The notes: a model not told the origin generated them from the sequence alone. 52,547 nucleotides of DNA from Tannerella sp. (GCA_031285565.1 JAITVY010000025.1:1-52547), one strand, 5' to 3'. Counted from the stretch's first letter, positions 9,667 to 19,733 are shown. Made by a program: numbers and translations.

Positions 9667-9709
9667 TTGAGAGTGGAAAATTGTTTCACTTTCAATTTTC
9701 CACTCTCAA
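9667..9709. terminator. 17-bp perfect hairpin between convergent dnaB and DUF1080 gene
   Basis: Two 17-base arms (9667-9683 and 9693-9709) pair perfectly around a 9-base loop. Lacking a T-tract, it is probably a bidirectional 3'-end structure, and it belongs to the palindromic spacers common between convergent Bacteroidales genes. Confidence 0.6.
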
Positions 9710-9712
9710 TTA

Positions 9713-10345
9713 TTATAATGTAACAGTTACATTCCGGAACTGAACTTCTTTGCCTTCGCTCTGGAGACCGATATAACCTTCTTTTACTTTGTTGGTTCCT
9801 ACATTTTGAAGTACGCCGTTAATGTAAACAGTAATAACGCCGTCTTTTACGATGATTTTTGCTTTGTTCCATTCACCGGCCGGTTTTTCGCTGGAAGCTT
9901 CACGTTTTTTGATTACCGGGAATTTAGGACGTTCCTGGCCTTCCTGTTTATATTCCTGCAGGTCAGATCCTCCTAATAATACAAAATCACCGGCATCACC
10001 GGCATGCAATTGACATTCAATGCCATTCGGAAAAGGATTTTTAGCTTCTTCGATCAAAAGGAAAATTCCACTGTTGGATGCTTCATTTACCCAACTCCAT
10101 TCAAGTTCCAGCGTGTAATTACTGTATTTCTTTTTAGTATACATGTATCCGAAAGGCTGGCCTTTAATGAGGATCACGCCATCTTGTACGGAATATACTT
10201 GTTCGGCAGGCACAGCATCGCCTTCTACAACAAAATTCCAGTTCGAAAGGTCTTGTCCGTTAAACAATTCTTCTTTTTGTGCATGTACACAACTTGCTGA
10301 TAAGCAAAATATGGCAACAATAGCCGAGAATAAATACTTTTTCAT
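9713..10345 (-). CDS. DUF1080 domain protein (3-keto-glycoside hydrolase-like), exported
   Basis: Exported protein of 210 residues with a single DUF1080 (3-keto-disaccharide hydrolase) domain, a jelly-roll fold. The family pattern is clear: ELFNGQDLSNW at the start of the mature part, then EWNKAKIIVKDGVITVYINGVL and EGYIGLQSEGKEVQFRNVTV at the end. Some family members hydrolyse 3-keto-glycosides made by Gfo/Idh/MocA oxidoreductases, and two such oxidoreductases lie downstream at 12577 and 14494. The signal peptide starts at ATG 10345; an in-frame GTG nine bases upstream is less likely. The segment LSASC could be a lipobox, so it may be a lipoprotein or a periplasmic protein. Confidence 0.85.
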   Translation of the reverse strand: MKKYLFSAIVAIFCLSASCVHAQKEELFNGQDLSNWNFVVEGDAVPAEQVYSVQDGVILIKGQPFGYMYTKKKYSNYTLELEWSWVNEASNSGIFLLIEEAKNPFPNGIECQLHAGDAGDFVLLGGSDLQEYKQEGQERPKFPVIKKREASSEKPAGEWNKAKIIVKDGVITVYINGVLQNVGTNKVKEGYIGLQSEGKEVQFRNVTVTL

Positions 10346-10446
10346 ACGAAACACTATTTTATATTAAGGTTGTTTATTTATAGATGCTCAAAGTTCCAGA
10401 TTTCAGGATCCAAGTTAATTGATAATTAACCATTAATCACGAATCA

Positions 10447-12129
10447 TTAATTTAGGTTCCGGTAACGAATCCGCTTGGGTTCCTCATAGCCGGATTGTTT
10501 CCGTTTATATTCTTCATAATCGGAGTAGGTTCCTTCATAATATACTATTTCCGAATTGCCTTCGAATGAGAGTATATGTGTGCAGATCCTATCTAAGAAC
10601 CACCGGTCGTGCGAAATGACAACGGCACAACCGGCAAAACTTTCCAGCCCTTCCTCGAGTGCACGTAATGTATTTACGTCAATATCATTGGTCGGTTCAT
10701 CGAGCAACAGAACATTGGCTTCGGCTTTTAATGTAATAGCGAGATGTAAGCGGTTTTTTTCTCCTCCCGACAATACTTTGCATAGTTTTTCCTGATCAGC
10801 TCCGGCAAAGTTGAATCTGGACAAATAGGCGCGTGCATTAATATCTTTTCCTCCTACACGAATAAATTCGCTGCCACCTGAAACTACCTGATAAACTGTT
10901 TTTTCGGGATCAATGTCTTTGTGCGTTTGGTCGGCATACCCGACTTTAACTGTTTCTCCTACTTCAAACTCTCCTTTATCGATGGTTTCCATACCCATAA
11001 TCATTTTGAAAAGGGTTGTTTTTCCTGCACCATTCGGACCGATGACTCCAACGATGCCATTAGGCGGCAACATGAAATTCAGGTCATCGAAGAGTAATTT
11101 GTCACCGAATGCTTTAGCAACATGTATCGCTTCAATTACTTTATTACCTAAGCGGGGACCATTCGGAATAAAGATTTCCAGTTTGCTTTCACGTTCTTTC
11201 TGGTCTTCATTCATTAAAGCTTCATACGAATTCAAACGTGCTTTACCTTTGGCATGACGAGCCTTGGGAGCCATACGGATCCACTCGAGTTCGCGTTCCA
11301 ATGTTTTGCGACGTTTGCTGACTTGTTTTTCTTCCTGGGCCATACGTTGGGTTTTTTGTTCCAGCCATGAAGAATAGTTTCCTTTCCATGGAATACCTTC
11401 GCCACGGTCAAGCTCCAGAATCCAACCTGCTACGTGATCCAGGAAGTAGCGGTCGTGCGTGATACAGATGACGGTTCCGGCATATTGTTGTAAATGTTGT
11501 TCCAGCCAGTCAATCGATTCCGCATCGAGGTGGTTGGTAGGTTCATCGAGTAATAATACATCCGGTTGTTGCAACAGCAGTCGGCACAAAGCAACACGCC
11601 TGCGTTCTCCTCCTGAAAGCGTATCAACAAGCTGGTCTTCGGGTGGACAACGGAGCGCATCCATTGCTCGTTCTAACCGGCTATCGAGGTTCCATGCATC
11701 TGTAGCATCAATTTTATCCTGTAATTCAGCCTGACGGTTAATCAGTGCATCCATTTTATCGGGATCGTCCAGCACTTCAGGATCCGCAAATTTTTCGTTG
11801 ACTTCTTCAAATTCTTTCAATATATCAACAATCTCCTGTACGCCTTCCTGCACGATTTGTTTAACGGTTTTTCCGGATTCCAGTTGCGGATCCTGTTCCA
11901 GATAACCAACGGAGTATCCCGGTGAGAATACTACTTCACCCTGGTAGTCATTGTCAATACCTGCAATGATTTTCAGTAAGGTTGATTTCCCGGAACCGTT
12001 TAATCCGATAATTCCGATTTTAGCTCCATAAAAAAAGGATAAGTAGATATTTTTTAATACCTGTTTTTGAGGTGGAAATATTTTGCTCACCCCTACCATT
12101 GAGAAGATGATTTTTTTATCGTCTGCCAT
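10447..12129 (-). CDS. ettA: Energy-dependent translational throttle protein EttA (ABC-F ATPase)
   Basis: A cytoplasmic ABC-F protein of 560 residues with two ATPase domains and no membrane segments; EttA binds the ribosomal E site and couples translation to the ATP/ADP ratio. Domain 1: Walker A GLNGSGKST (residues 42-50), signature LSGGERRRVAL, Walker B LLLDEPTNHLD. An arm and basic linker (KARHAKGKARLNSYEAL) follow. Domain 2: Walker A GPNGAGKTT, signature LSGGEKNRLHLA, Walker B LLLDEPTNDIDVNTLRALEE. The IDVNTLRALEE stretch is characteristic of EttA rather than Uup or resistance ABC-Fs. The start at 12129 (MADDKK) matches family length; the longer frame adds eleven unlikely residues. Confidence 0.93.
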   Translation of the reverse strand: MADDKKIIFSMVGVSKIFPPQKQVLKNIYLSFFYGAKIGIIGLNGSGKSTLLKIIAGIDNDYQGEVVFSPGYSVGYLEQDPQLESGKTVKQIVQEGVQEIVDILKEFEEVNEKFADPEVLDDPDKMDALINRQAELQDKIDATDAWNLDSRLERAMDALRCPPEDQLVDTLSGGERRRVALCRLLLQQPDVLLLDEPTNHLDAESIDWLEQHLQQYAGTVICITHDRYFLDHVAGWILELDRGEGIPWKGNYSSWLEQKTQRMAQEEKQVSKRRKTLERELEWIRMAPKARHAKGKARLNSYEALMNEDQKERESKLEIFIPNGPRLGNKVIEAIHVAKAFGDKLLFDDLNFMLPPNGIVGVIGPNGAGKTTLFKMIMGMETIDKGEFEVGETVKVGYADQTHKDIDPEKTVYQVVSGGSEFIRVGGKDINARAYLSRFNFAGADQEKLCKVLSGGEKNRLHLAITLKAEANVLLLDEPTNDIDVNTLRALEEGLESFAGCAVVISHDRWFLDRICTHILSFEGNSEIVYYEGTYSDYEEYKRKQSGYEEPKRIRYRNLN

Positions 12130-12576
12130 GATTGATTTAGTGGTAAATTTATGTTTTGACAAAGATAGAAAAAACTTTAAGAATCAAAAAAATGAATATT
12201 TATTTGTTCTTAGTCGATTTTAATTGTAATATTGTATTTCTATGATAGTTGCATTGGGGGAGCTTGCTGATTCTTGAATGGAATTCAGAACAAAAAATCA
12301 ACATATGTGTTATTTCTATCAACAAGGCTGCTATAAGTTTGTCTGGTTATTTGCTATGTTTGTTGTTTCTGCATTGTATGGAATAGTTCGTAATTACCTG
12401 AAATAAATACCTCATAATATATTTACATTAATCTATAGAGATGGAAACATGAAACGAAGCATGTAAATTAGTGGTTAATTGTTAATGATTAGTTATTAAT
12501 TAACCGTTTACCTCTAACAGTTAGTCACTCATGATATTCGTTCTATACATCCTTAATATAAAAAATAAAATATCGT
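12130..12576. other. 447-base non-coding gap between divergent genes
   Basis: No gene is supported. The gap is AT-rich and contains short overlapping repeats of the kind taagttattaattaacc around 12470-12510, common Bacteroidales intergenic filler. It must hold the promoters of the ettA and oxidoreductase genes, but no convincing TAnnTTTG box with proper spacing stands out. Confidence 0.5.
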
Positions 12577-13743
12577 ATGAAAAACAGAAAATTAAAAATG
12601 GGTATGGTTGGCGGTGGCAGTGATGCTTTTATTGGCGCCATACACCGACGTGCAGCATTGATGGAGAATCAGGTTGAGCTGGTATGCGGTTGTTTCAGCG
12701 TAGATCCTGAAATATCCAAAAGCTCGGGGCTTTCTTATTTTCTACCTGAAAACCGGATTTATAGTTCTTATCAGGAAATGTTTGAACGTGAAATGGAGCT
12801 TCCGGAAGGAGAGCGGATGGATTTTGTGACGATCGTCACTCCTAATAAATTCCATTTTGAACCGGCTATGATGGCTTTGGAAAGAGGCATACATGTAGTA
12901 TTGGATAAGCCGATGACTTTTTCGTTGGAAGAGGCTAAGTTGTTGCAGCAAAAAGTAGAAGAAACCGGCCTGGTTTTAGCGTTGACACATGTTTATTCCG
13001 GTTTTCCGGCTGTGAAGGAGATGAAAGCACGCATAGCTGCCGGTGAATTAGGTGCGCTCCGACGGATATATGTAGAATATCCGCAGGGATGGCTTGCACA
13101 ACGTATCGAGTTGGAAGGTGGTAATAATGCAGGTTGGCGTACAGATCCGGCGCGTTCGGGAAAAGCCGGATGTATGGGCGATATCGGAACTCATGCCTGG
13201 CATTTATGTGAGTATATTACCGGCCTGAAGGTTGAGGAAATTTGTGCAGAACTGACAACGTTTGTGCCCGGACGACCCATTGATGATGACGGAACAGCTT
13301 TCATGCGTATGGAAAAAGGAGCAAAAGCCGTGCTTACTGCCAGTCAGATTGCTATTGGTGAGGCTAATAATATAAATATCCGTATCTATGGAGAAAAAGG
13401 CGGTTTGGAATGGGTAGAGGAAAATCCGAATATATTAAAATTGAAGTGGGGCAACCGGCCGGAAGAAATAATCCATATAGGAGGTAATACATTTCTGGGA
13501 GAAAGAGCTCTCTGGAACACACGTACTCCGGCGGGTCATCCGGAAGGATTTATTGAATCGTTTGCGAATATTTACCGGAACTTCACGCTTACTGTAATGA
13601 GCCGGATGAAAGGAGAAGAGCCTACGACAGATATGCTTGATTTTCCGAATGTTTACGATGGAGTAAGAGGTATGCAGTTTATTGAAACTGTTGTAAAAGC
13701 CGGCTGGGATGATACGGTTAAATGGGTAAAGTGGGTTGAGTGA
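12577..13743 (+). CDS. Gfo/Idh/MocA family oxidoreductase
   Basis: NAD(P)-dependent sugar or cyclitol dehydrogenase of 388 residues. The Rossmann start is MGMVGGGSDAFIGAIHRRA. The family lysine lies in LDKPMTFSLEEA (equivalent to the EKP motif). The substrate domain has a conserved Asp/His region, CMGDIGTHAWHLCEYITGL. It carries no signal peptide and is therefore cytoplasmic. A gene for a small membrane protein follows 40 bases later, and then a Tat-exported relative. The cluster fits oxidation of a sugar or inositol-like substrate; the exact substrate cannot be read from sequence. Confidence 0.9.
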   Translation: MKNRKLKMGMVGGGSDAFIGAIHRRAALMENQVELVCGCFSVDPEISKSSGLSYFLPENRIYSSYQEMFEREMELPEGERMDFVTIVTPNKFHFEPAMMALERGIHVVLDKPMTFSLEEAKLLQQKVEETGLVLALTHVYSGFPAVKEMKARIAAGELGALRRIYVEYPQGWLAQRIELEGGNNAGWRTDPARSGKAGCMGDIGTHAWHLCEYITGLKVEEICAELTTFVPGRPIDDDGTAFMRMEKGAKAVLTASQIAIGEANNINIRIYGEKGGLEWVEENPNILKLKWGNRPEEIIHIGGNTFLGERALWNTRTPAGHPEGFIESFANIYRNFTLTVMSRMKGEEPTTDMLDFPNVYDGVRGMQFIETVVKAGWDDTVKWVKWVE

Positions 13744-13783
13744 TAATCTGATAATTAATTCTAATAACTGAAAAACAAAAATT

Positions 13784-14305
13784 ATGTCATTCAAACAATT
13801 TGCATTCATACCTGTTATCATAGGTATATTAGCCTTTGGAATACAAGTGTTGGACCAATTATTAGCCCCACATATGCCTCCATCAGGAAATGTAGGATTT
13901 AGCTGGATCTGTTTCCAGTCATGGGCGGTATACTTTTTTTCCGGCTGTACACTCAAGGGTGGAATAAAAGCATTTATCTCTTATGGATTAGGTGTTATCG
14001 TATCTATCCTGATCATGACAATGGGTGGGGCTATGATGCCTGCGTTAGGATTCTTTGCCGTACCGCTGGCAGTAGGAATCATGGCTTGTGCTGCCATATT
14101 CCTTGAGCGTAATGAGTGGACGTCCTGTATTCCGGCACTTTTTATTGGCGCCGGTGCATTTTTTGCCTTTATGAATTATATCCCGGGAGCAATCTTTGGG
14201 ATTGCAGCATTAACTATTCTGGTATATTGCTTTATAGGTCTTTTATTTGGTTTTATAACTATTTTACTGCGTACAAGGTACGAGAATAAGATTAAAAACA
14301 ACTAA
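13784..14305 (+). CDS. DUF1097-like integral membrane protein
   Basis: A 173-residue, strongly hydrophobic protein with five or six predicted transmembrane helices and a short basic C-terminus (RTRYENKIKNN). The pattern of glycine-rich helices, with GFSWICFQSWAVYFF in the first third, resembles DUF1097 inner-membrane proteins (moderate confidence). It sits between two Gfo/Idh/MocA genes, with 40 bases to the upstream one, suggesting a shared transcript and perhaps a role in substrate passage. No transport motif is visible. Confidence 0.75.
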   Translation: MSFKQFAFIPVIIGILAFGIQVLDQLLAPHMPPSGNVGFSWICFQSWAVYFFSGCTLKGGIKAFISYGLGVIVSILIMTMGGAMMPALGFFAVPLAVGIMACAAIFLERNEWTSCIPALFIGAGAFFAFMNYIPGAIFGIAALTILVYCFIGLLFGFITILLRTRYENKIKNN

Positions 14306-14314
14306 TGTGAATTA

Positions 14315-14463
14315 GTAGTCAAAGAAGTCAAGGAGTCATCAGTCGCGTTGCTCCTTAGGAGTTAAGAAGAAATCTAATAGATTAAGCAATAGGATGGTGT
14401 TGTCCTTCTTTTTTCTACTTGACTTCTTAACTACTAGCCGAAGGCGATAACTTCTTTGACTAC
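14315..14463. repeat. Long imperfect inverted repeat between the DUF1097-like gene and the Tat dehydrogenase gene
   Basis: GTAGTCAAAGAAGT at 14315-14328 pairs with ACTTCTTTGACTAC at 14450-14463. An inner pair, AAGAAGTCAAG with CTTGACTTCTT at about 14418-14428, offers a competing fold. It may be a terminator or RNA-stabilising structure inside the operon, or a mobile palindrome. Confidence 0.55.
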
Positions 14464-14493
14464 TGATTGGCATAACTAATTATTAATAAGAAA

Positions 14494-15858
14494 ATGAAAA
14501 GAAGAAATTTCTTGGCCAGTTCGGCATTATTAGGTGCAGGCTTACCTTTGGGTGTAGCCCCGGCACTATTGTCCTCATGCTCCGGTGGTGAGCAACAGAA
14601 AGGGAGTACAGTCCAGGCCAACCATTCGCCTGAGGAATTAGGCATGTACTCTTTTGTTGATATCGCTCCCGATGGCAAACCGCTGAAAGCTGCTCTTGTG
14701 GGATGTGGCGACCGTGGAACCGGTGCAGCAACACAGTTCCTCGAAGCAGGCCCGAATGTGTCGATTGTAGCCTTGGTCGATATTTTTCCAGACAGGATGG
14801 AGACGTGCCGGAAAGTACTCTCTGAAAAATTTAATAATAATGTAGAAGATGGCAACTGCTTCCTGGGCTTTGATGCTTACCAGAAAGTGATGGCTATGGC
14901 CGATATTGATGTTGTACTATTATGTACGCCAACCCATTTCCGTCCGGAGCAATTTAAAGCAGCAGTTGAAGCCGGCAAACATATCTTTATGGAAAAGCCT
15001 TGTGCTGTAGATCCGACCGGTATCCGTACCGTTATTGCATCAGCTAAGGTGGCAAGCAGTAAAGGGCTGACAGTGATAACCGGTAACCAACGCCGTCACC
15101 GCCGTGACTACTGGGAAGCTTATATCCAGGTACGTAACGGACTTATCGGTGATATCGTCAGCGGAGCAGCCCATTGGGATCAGGGAGCGTGGTGGAATAA
15201 ATTCAAACGCCCCGAATGGAGCGATATGGAGTATTGTATCCGTAACTGGTTCAATATAAAATGGCTGAGTGGTGACCATATCTTAGACCAGGCGATCCAT
15301 AACATCGATATTACTACATGGTTTATGGGTGAACGTCCGGTGAGGGCTGTAGGTTTCGGTGGACGTGCAAGGCGTTTGACAGGTGATATCTTTGATTTCT
15401 TCAGTGTGGATTATTATTATGCGAATGATAAGCGTATGCTGGCAACAGCCCGCCAGATAGACGGTTGCGATGGAAATGTATCAGAACAGGTATTGGGATC
15501 CAAAGGGATTGCCCAACTGAATGACCGGGGTGAGATTAAGATTCTTGACTACAGTGGAAACGTGTTGTGGCAATATGATTACGCAAGTAAACCGGTGAAA
15601 AATCCTTATCAACAAGAGCATATCCATTTGGTCGAATCTATCCGTCTGAACAAAAAGATTAACCAGGCAGAAGATCTGGCTTATTCAACACAGGTAGCCA
15701 TTCTCGGAAGAGAGGCAGCATATACAGGTAAGCCGATCACATGGGATGAGATTATGGCATCGAACTTACGGTACGGGCCTGAAAAATATGAAATGGGAGC
15801 TCTTCCTGATTATCATGAAGGGGAAGCACCAATTCCGGGTAAGGCTCCGGAGGCATAA
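14494..15858 (+). CDS. Tat-exported lipoprotein oxidoreductase, Gfo/Idh/MocA family
   Basis: A 454-residue dehydrogenase with a combined twin-arginine and lipoprotein signal: KRRNFLASSALLGAGL, then LLSSC with Cys29 as the lipidation site. The mature domain begins with a Rossmann motif (ALVGCGDRGTGAATQFLEAG), then the EKP lysine motif (FMEKPCAVDP) and a substrate domain with WNIKWLSGDHILDQAIHNID-type residues. Such exported members are presumed to fold with bound NAD(P) in the cytoplasm, hence the Tat route. It shares the cluster with the cytoplasmic relative at 12577 and, more distantly, the DUF1080 protein at 9713, which fits 3-keto-glycoside metabolism (inference). The tatA-tatC genes of this window would serve it. 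Confidence 0.9.
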   Translation: MKRRNFLASSALLGAGLPLGVAPALLSSCSGGEQQKGSTVQANHSPEELGMYSFVDIAPDGKPLKAALVGCGDRGTGAATQFLEAGPNVSIVALVDIFPDRMETCRKVLSEKFNNNVEDGNCFLGFDAYQKVMAMADIDVVLLCTPTHFRPEQFKAAVEAGKHIFMEKPCAVDPTGIRTVIASAKVASSKGLTVITGNQRRHRRDYWEAYIQVRNGLIGDIVSGAAHWDQGAWWNKFKRPEWSDMEYCIRNWFNIKWLSGDHILDQAIHNIDITTWFMGERPVRAVGFGGRARRLTGDIFDFFSVDYYYANDKRMLATARQIDGCDGNVSEQVLGSKGIAQLNDRGEIKILDYSGNVLWQYDYASKPVKNPYQQEHIHLVESIRLNKKINQAEDLAYSTQVAILGREAAYTGKPITWDEIMASNLRYGPEKYEMGALPDYHEGEAPIPGKAPEA

Positions 15859-15989
15859 TAAAAGTAAAGCAACAATATTACGATGAATTAGCTTTATGAC
15901 ATTGTACTATGTGAATGGTTAAGATTTATAAGAATTTTTTATAAGTAGTTTTTAAGAGTTCTTATAAAATACCTATTCATAAAAAGTGG

Positions 15990-16028
15990 TCGCCTGGTAA
16001 AAAATCGAAAAGATATTCTGCCAGGCGA
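15990..16028 (+). terminator. Terminator hairpin downstream of the oxidoreductase cluster
   Basis: TCGCCTGG and CCAGGCGA pair around a 23-base loop and are followed by tttatttatat. It lies about 130 bases after the dehydrogenase stop and probably ends that transcript. Confidence 0.55.
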
Positions 16029-16269
16029 TTTATTTATATAAATGAAGCCTATCTTTATCATTCATAAAAATATCCGATAAGTTTATATATACTTATTATT
16101 TTTTTGTTTAAAGAGTACCTCCTGATTTCTGCTTAATAGATTATAAGTGTCTGAAATTTGAGATATTTGTAAATAATTAATGATTTTGTAATTATCTTGG
16201 TTGCTGAAATTTTTAGTTGTAAAAAAGTTTAATAATCTATTATTTAAAAAGACCCTCAAAATATTTTTA

Positions 16270-16277
16270 TACTTTTG
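16270..16277 (+). promoter_or_regulatory. -7 box upstream of lipoprotein gene
   Basis: TACTTTTG matches TAnnTTTG and lies 26 bases before the start codon of the lipoprotein gene at 16304. Confidence 0.5.
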
Positions 16278-16303
16278 GGCCGTCTAATCAAAACTAATAA
16301 AAA

Positions 16304-16954
16304 ATGAAAAGATTTTTACTGTTATTGCTGGTAATATTACCGTTTGTTTTTGCATCTTGCAGTAAAGAAGATGACGATTTGGATGACGAAACGGAAGAAC
16401 AGGAAGAATCAGTTCCTGAAAAGAAAAAGCCTTATAGTGGTTGGGATTATTCTGAAGGGTATGAGTCGTGGGAAGGCTGGGGAAATGTAATTGAAATGAC
16501 AAAGGAAGAGTTTCTTAATAGTCGATACATGGCATATCCGGAAACCAAATATTATGGCTATAAACATTATTATAACAGAAGGTATTGTGCCAGAACACAA
16601 TCTTTCACTACATATACTGGTAAAAAAGTTGAAAGGTATACGATATCAGAAGCTTCCAAAGTGGATACTATATTAATGAATGAAAATTCTATATCAAAAT
16701 ATGGAACTACGTTCACGTGTCATTACTTTTTTGATACGGATATAAATATGCATAGTGAAGAAAATGGTTTTTTTATGAATGATGATTGGTTTAATACTGT
16801 AAATGTATATGATCCCGGTAAATTTGATTACTATAATCTTTCCGAACATGTATCAGGAGGAAAAATAGAAAATCTGAAGCATTATGGAAAAACATTTTAT
16901 GCTGTGAAATATAGTACGACTATTATTGATAGAGTTGTTATAGTAGAGAAATAG
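16304..16954 (+). CDS. Probable surface-exposed lipoprotein, function unknown
   Basis: A 216-residue protein not recognised by family. The signal peptide is MKRFLLLLLVILPFVFASC, with lipidation at Cys19, followed by SKEDDDLDDETEEQEE. This long acidic run suggests surface export in Bacteroidota. The mature part is rich in Tyr, Trp and charged residues (GWDYSEGYESWEGWG, then YYGYKHYYNRRYC), suggesting a small beta-rich ligand-binding domain, but no known motif is visible. It is monocistronic, with its own -7 box and a strong hairpin behind it. Confidence 0.85.
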   Translation: MKRFLLLLLVILPFVFASCSKEDDDLDDETEEQEESVPEKKKPYSGWDYSEGYESWEGWGNVIEMTKEEFLNSRYMAYPETKYYGYKHYYNRRYCARTQSFTTYTGKKVERYTISEASKVDTILMNENSISKYGTTFTCHYFFDTDINMHSEENGFFMNDDWFNTVNVYDPGKFDYYNLSEHVSGGKIENLKHYGKTFYAVKYSTTIIDRVVIVEK

Positions 16955-16985
16955 CAAAAAATGAATTAAGTCAGGTTAAAAGTGT

Positions 16986-17047
16986 AGGCCTGTAGAAAAA
17001 ATCATCATGCTAAACGATAGTAAAGCAATGATGATTTTTTACAAGCC
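16986..17047. terminator. Bidirectional hairpin terminator between the lipoprotein gene and gapA
   Basis: Arms of about 20 bases (16986-17008 and 17028-17047), with the core AAAAAATCATCAT paired to ATGATGATTTTTT, lie between convergent genes. A-rich and T-rich sides give U-tracts in both directions, as expected for a shared terminator. Confidence 0.7.
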
Positions 17048-17066
17048 TATTGACTTATATATTTCC

Positions 17067-18074
<1,008 letters not shown>

Positions 18075-18221
18075 TCATCTTTTTTTAATAAAACATTTTC
18101 AGTATTTGTGTATTTTATAAATCTGCTTATTACTAAACATTGCACTGTAAAATTAGTTCATTTAAAATATGGCTGCAAGGACATATTTTATACAAATACT
18201 GCCACTTTTAATGATATTTAT

Positions 18222-18229
18222 TATCTTTG
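18222..18229 (+). promoter_or_regulatory. -7 box of the GlxA-type regulator gene
   Basis: TATCTTTG matches TAnnTTTG and lies 21 bases before the TTG start codon at 18251, which supports that unusual start. Confidence 0.5.
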
Positions 18230-18250
18230 TGATTAATCATATAATATATT

Positions 18251-19246
18251 TTGGAAACTCAAAACAATATCAAACATATTGTCGTACTCGTTCATCCGGG
18301 TTCAACGTTGCTTAATTTATCAGCTCCGGTAGAGGTGTTCCGTAAAGCAATGAAATATATAGACCGGATTGACAAACAGGTTGATTTCTCGTACCGGGTA
18401 CATATCGTGTCTGCACAGAAAAATAAAAAGATCATTACGGAAGCCGGAGTGCCTATTATTTGTGAAACATCTTACCAAAAGATCACATATCCAATCGATA
18501 CGCTTATTGTTGCCGGATCTCCCCGCCAGGACGGATATAAGAAAGAAGTACTATGCTGGCTAAAAGAGCAGTCCGGCATCGTACGCCGTATCTGTTCATT
18601 ATGTGCAGGCGCTTTTATCCTGGCTGAAGCAGGCATCTTAAAGAATAAAAAGGCTGTAACACATTGGGAACTGTGTGATAAAATGGCAACCACTTATCCG
18701 GATATAGAGGTAAATATGGAGGCTATTTTTGTAAAAGATGGTAATGTCTATACTTCTGCCGGTGTTACTGCCGGATTAGACTTGTCGTTGGCTTTAATTG
18801 AAGAAGACCTCGGTAAACCGTATGCTTTACTGGTTGCCAGGATCATGGTGCTCTTCTTAAAACGTCCGGGTAACCAAACACAGTTCAGTACCGTACTTGA
18901 ATCGCAAAAGACCGATTACCAACCTGTAAGCCAAGCTGTAGAATGGATCTATAATCACCTGAACGAAGATATTACGGTAGAAAAACTGGCCGAACAGGTG
19001 TTAATGAGTCCACGTAACTTTGCCCGTGTATTTACCCGCGAGTTAAATATCACTCCTATTAAATATGTAGAGAAACTAAGGATCGAAACGGCTTGTCGCT
19101 ACCTTACGGAAACGCAGCTCCGTATTGATGAGATCGCTAATTTGTGCGGATTGAAAAGTTCCGTTAATATGAACCGCACTTTTATGAAGATATTCGAAAC
19201 GACTCCATCACAGTATAGGAGGAATTTCAGTTCTTCGTTTAGTTAG
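18251..19246 (+). CDS. GlxA-family transcriptional regulator (DJ-1/PfpI plus AraC HTH)
   Basis: A 331-residue regulator with two domains. An N-terminal class I glutamine-amidotransferase-like (DJ-1/PfpI) domain runs to about residue 200 and contains the elbow SLCAGAF with Cys118. A C-terminal AraC/XylS double helix-turn-helix covers about residues 228-325 (AEQVLMSPRNFARVFTREL, then RIDEIANLCGLKSSVNMNR). In this family the first domain senses a small molecule rather than acting as a protease. The start appears to be TTG: no ATG precedes the conserved first strand (IKHIVVLVHPGSTLLNLSAPVEVF). The target is unknown; gapA is divergent next door. Confidence 0.88.
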   Translation: METQNNIKHIVVLVHPGSTLLNLSAPVEVFRKAMKYIDRIDKQVDFSYRVHIVSAQKNKKIITEAGVPIICETSYQKITYPIDTLIVAGSPRQDGYKKEVLCWLKEQSGIVRRICSLCAGAFILAEAGILKNKKAVTHWELCDKMATTYPDIEVNMEAIFVKDGNVYTSAGVTAGLDLSLALIEEDLGKPYALLVARIMVLFLKRPGNQTQFSTVLESQKTDYQPVSQAVEWIYNHLNEDITVEKLAEQVLMSPRNFARVFTRELNITPIKYVEKLRIETACRYLTETQLRIDEIANLCGLKSSVNMNRTFMKIFETTPSQYRRNFSSSFS

Positions 19247-19733
19247 ATATCTTTTTCAGTTCCTTTGTCTTGATACAAAGGAACCAAAAGTTATCACAGT
19301 GAAGCGCCTACGCTTGGCTTCTTTCAAGCGAGCTTGACGCTGCTCTCACTTAAACGGCGCTTTCAAGACTGTGTGTGCCTCATTCTTTTCTGTCACTTTT
19401 GGCTTGACCCAAAAGTAACCCAAAGGTCAAGACTTCGCGTGCTTCACTCGCCAGCGCTCGCTTGAAAGTCTAAAAAATCCGAACTCGCATCTGCAATGCT
19501 CAAACAGCGGATTTTTCTTAACGCCTTTCTTCACGGCTCTGTCGGCTCACCACACAAGGTCGAAGAAGAGTGATTTTGGATACTGGTTGTTTTGGTGATT
19601 GCCTTTCATTTTTAATTGCTGCACAGCAGCGAATGCTGTTTCTTAATTTTTCATTGGTTTCTACTACATGAGGTCGGAGAAGTGATATTGGATAACTACT
19701 GTTTTAATTCTATCTTCATAAGATGAAAGAAAA
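19247..19733. repeat. Structured intergenic repeat, copy A
   Basis: Non-coding, with several paired elements. A perfect 10-bp hairpin has arms 19259-19268 and 19275-19284 and loop CTTGAT. A second hairpin, ACTTTTGG with CCAAAAGT (19395-19416), has loop CTTGAC, and that loop can pair with GGTCAAG at 19425-19431. A 9-bp stem joins 19473-19481 to 19508-19516. A conserved block starts GGCTCACCAC at 19544 and ends near 19612. The same elements in the same order, with different but compensating stem sequences, occur at 41590-42012. The basis of the repeat's spread is unknown. Confidence 0.75.

Larger units (their letters stand above)
15859..16303. other. 445-base non-coding gap
   Basis: AT-rich, with no supported gene. 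It holds a hairpin at 15990-16028 and a -7 box at 16270-16277 (both listed separately); the rest shows nothing recognisable. Confidence 0.6.

Noticed and set aside
13435..13956. 173-residue minus-strand open frame
   Set aside because: It spans the end of the oxidoreductase gene and the start of the DUF1097-like gene antisense to both; codon pattern and composition look like a shadow frame.
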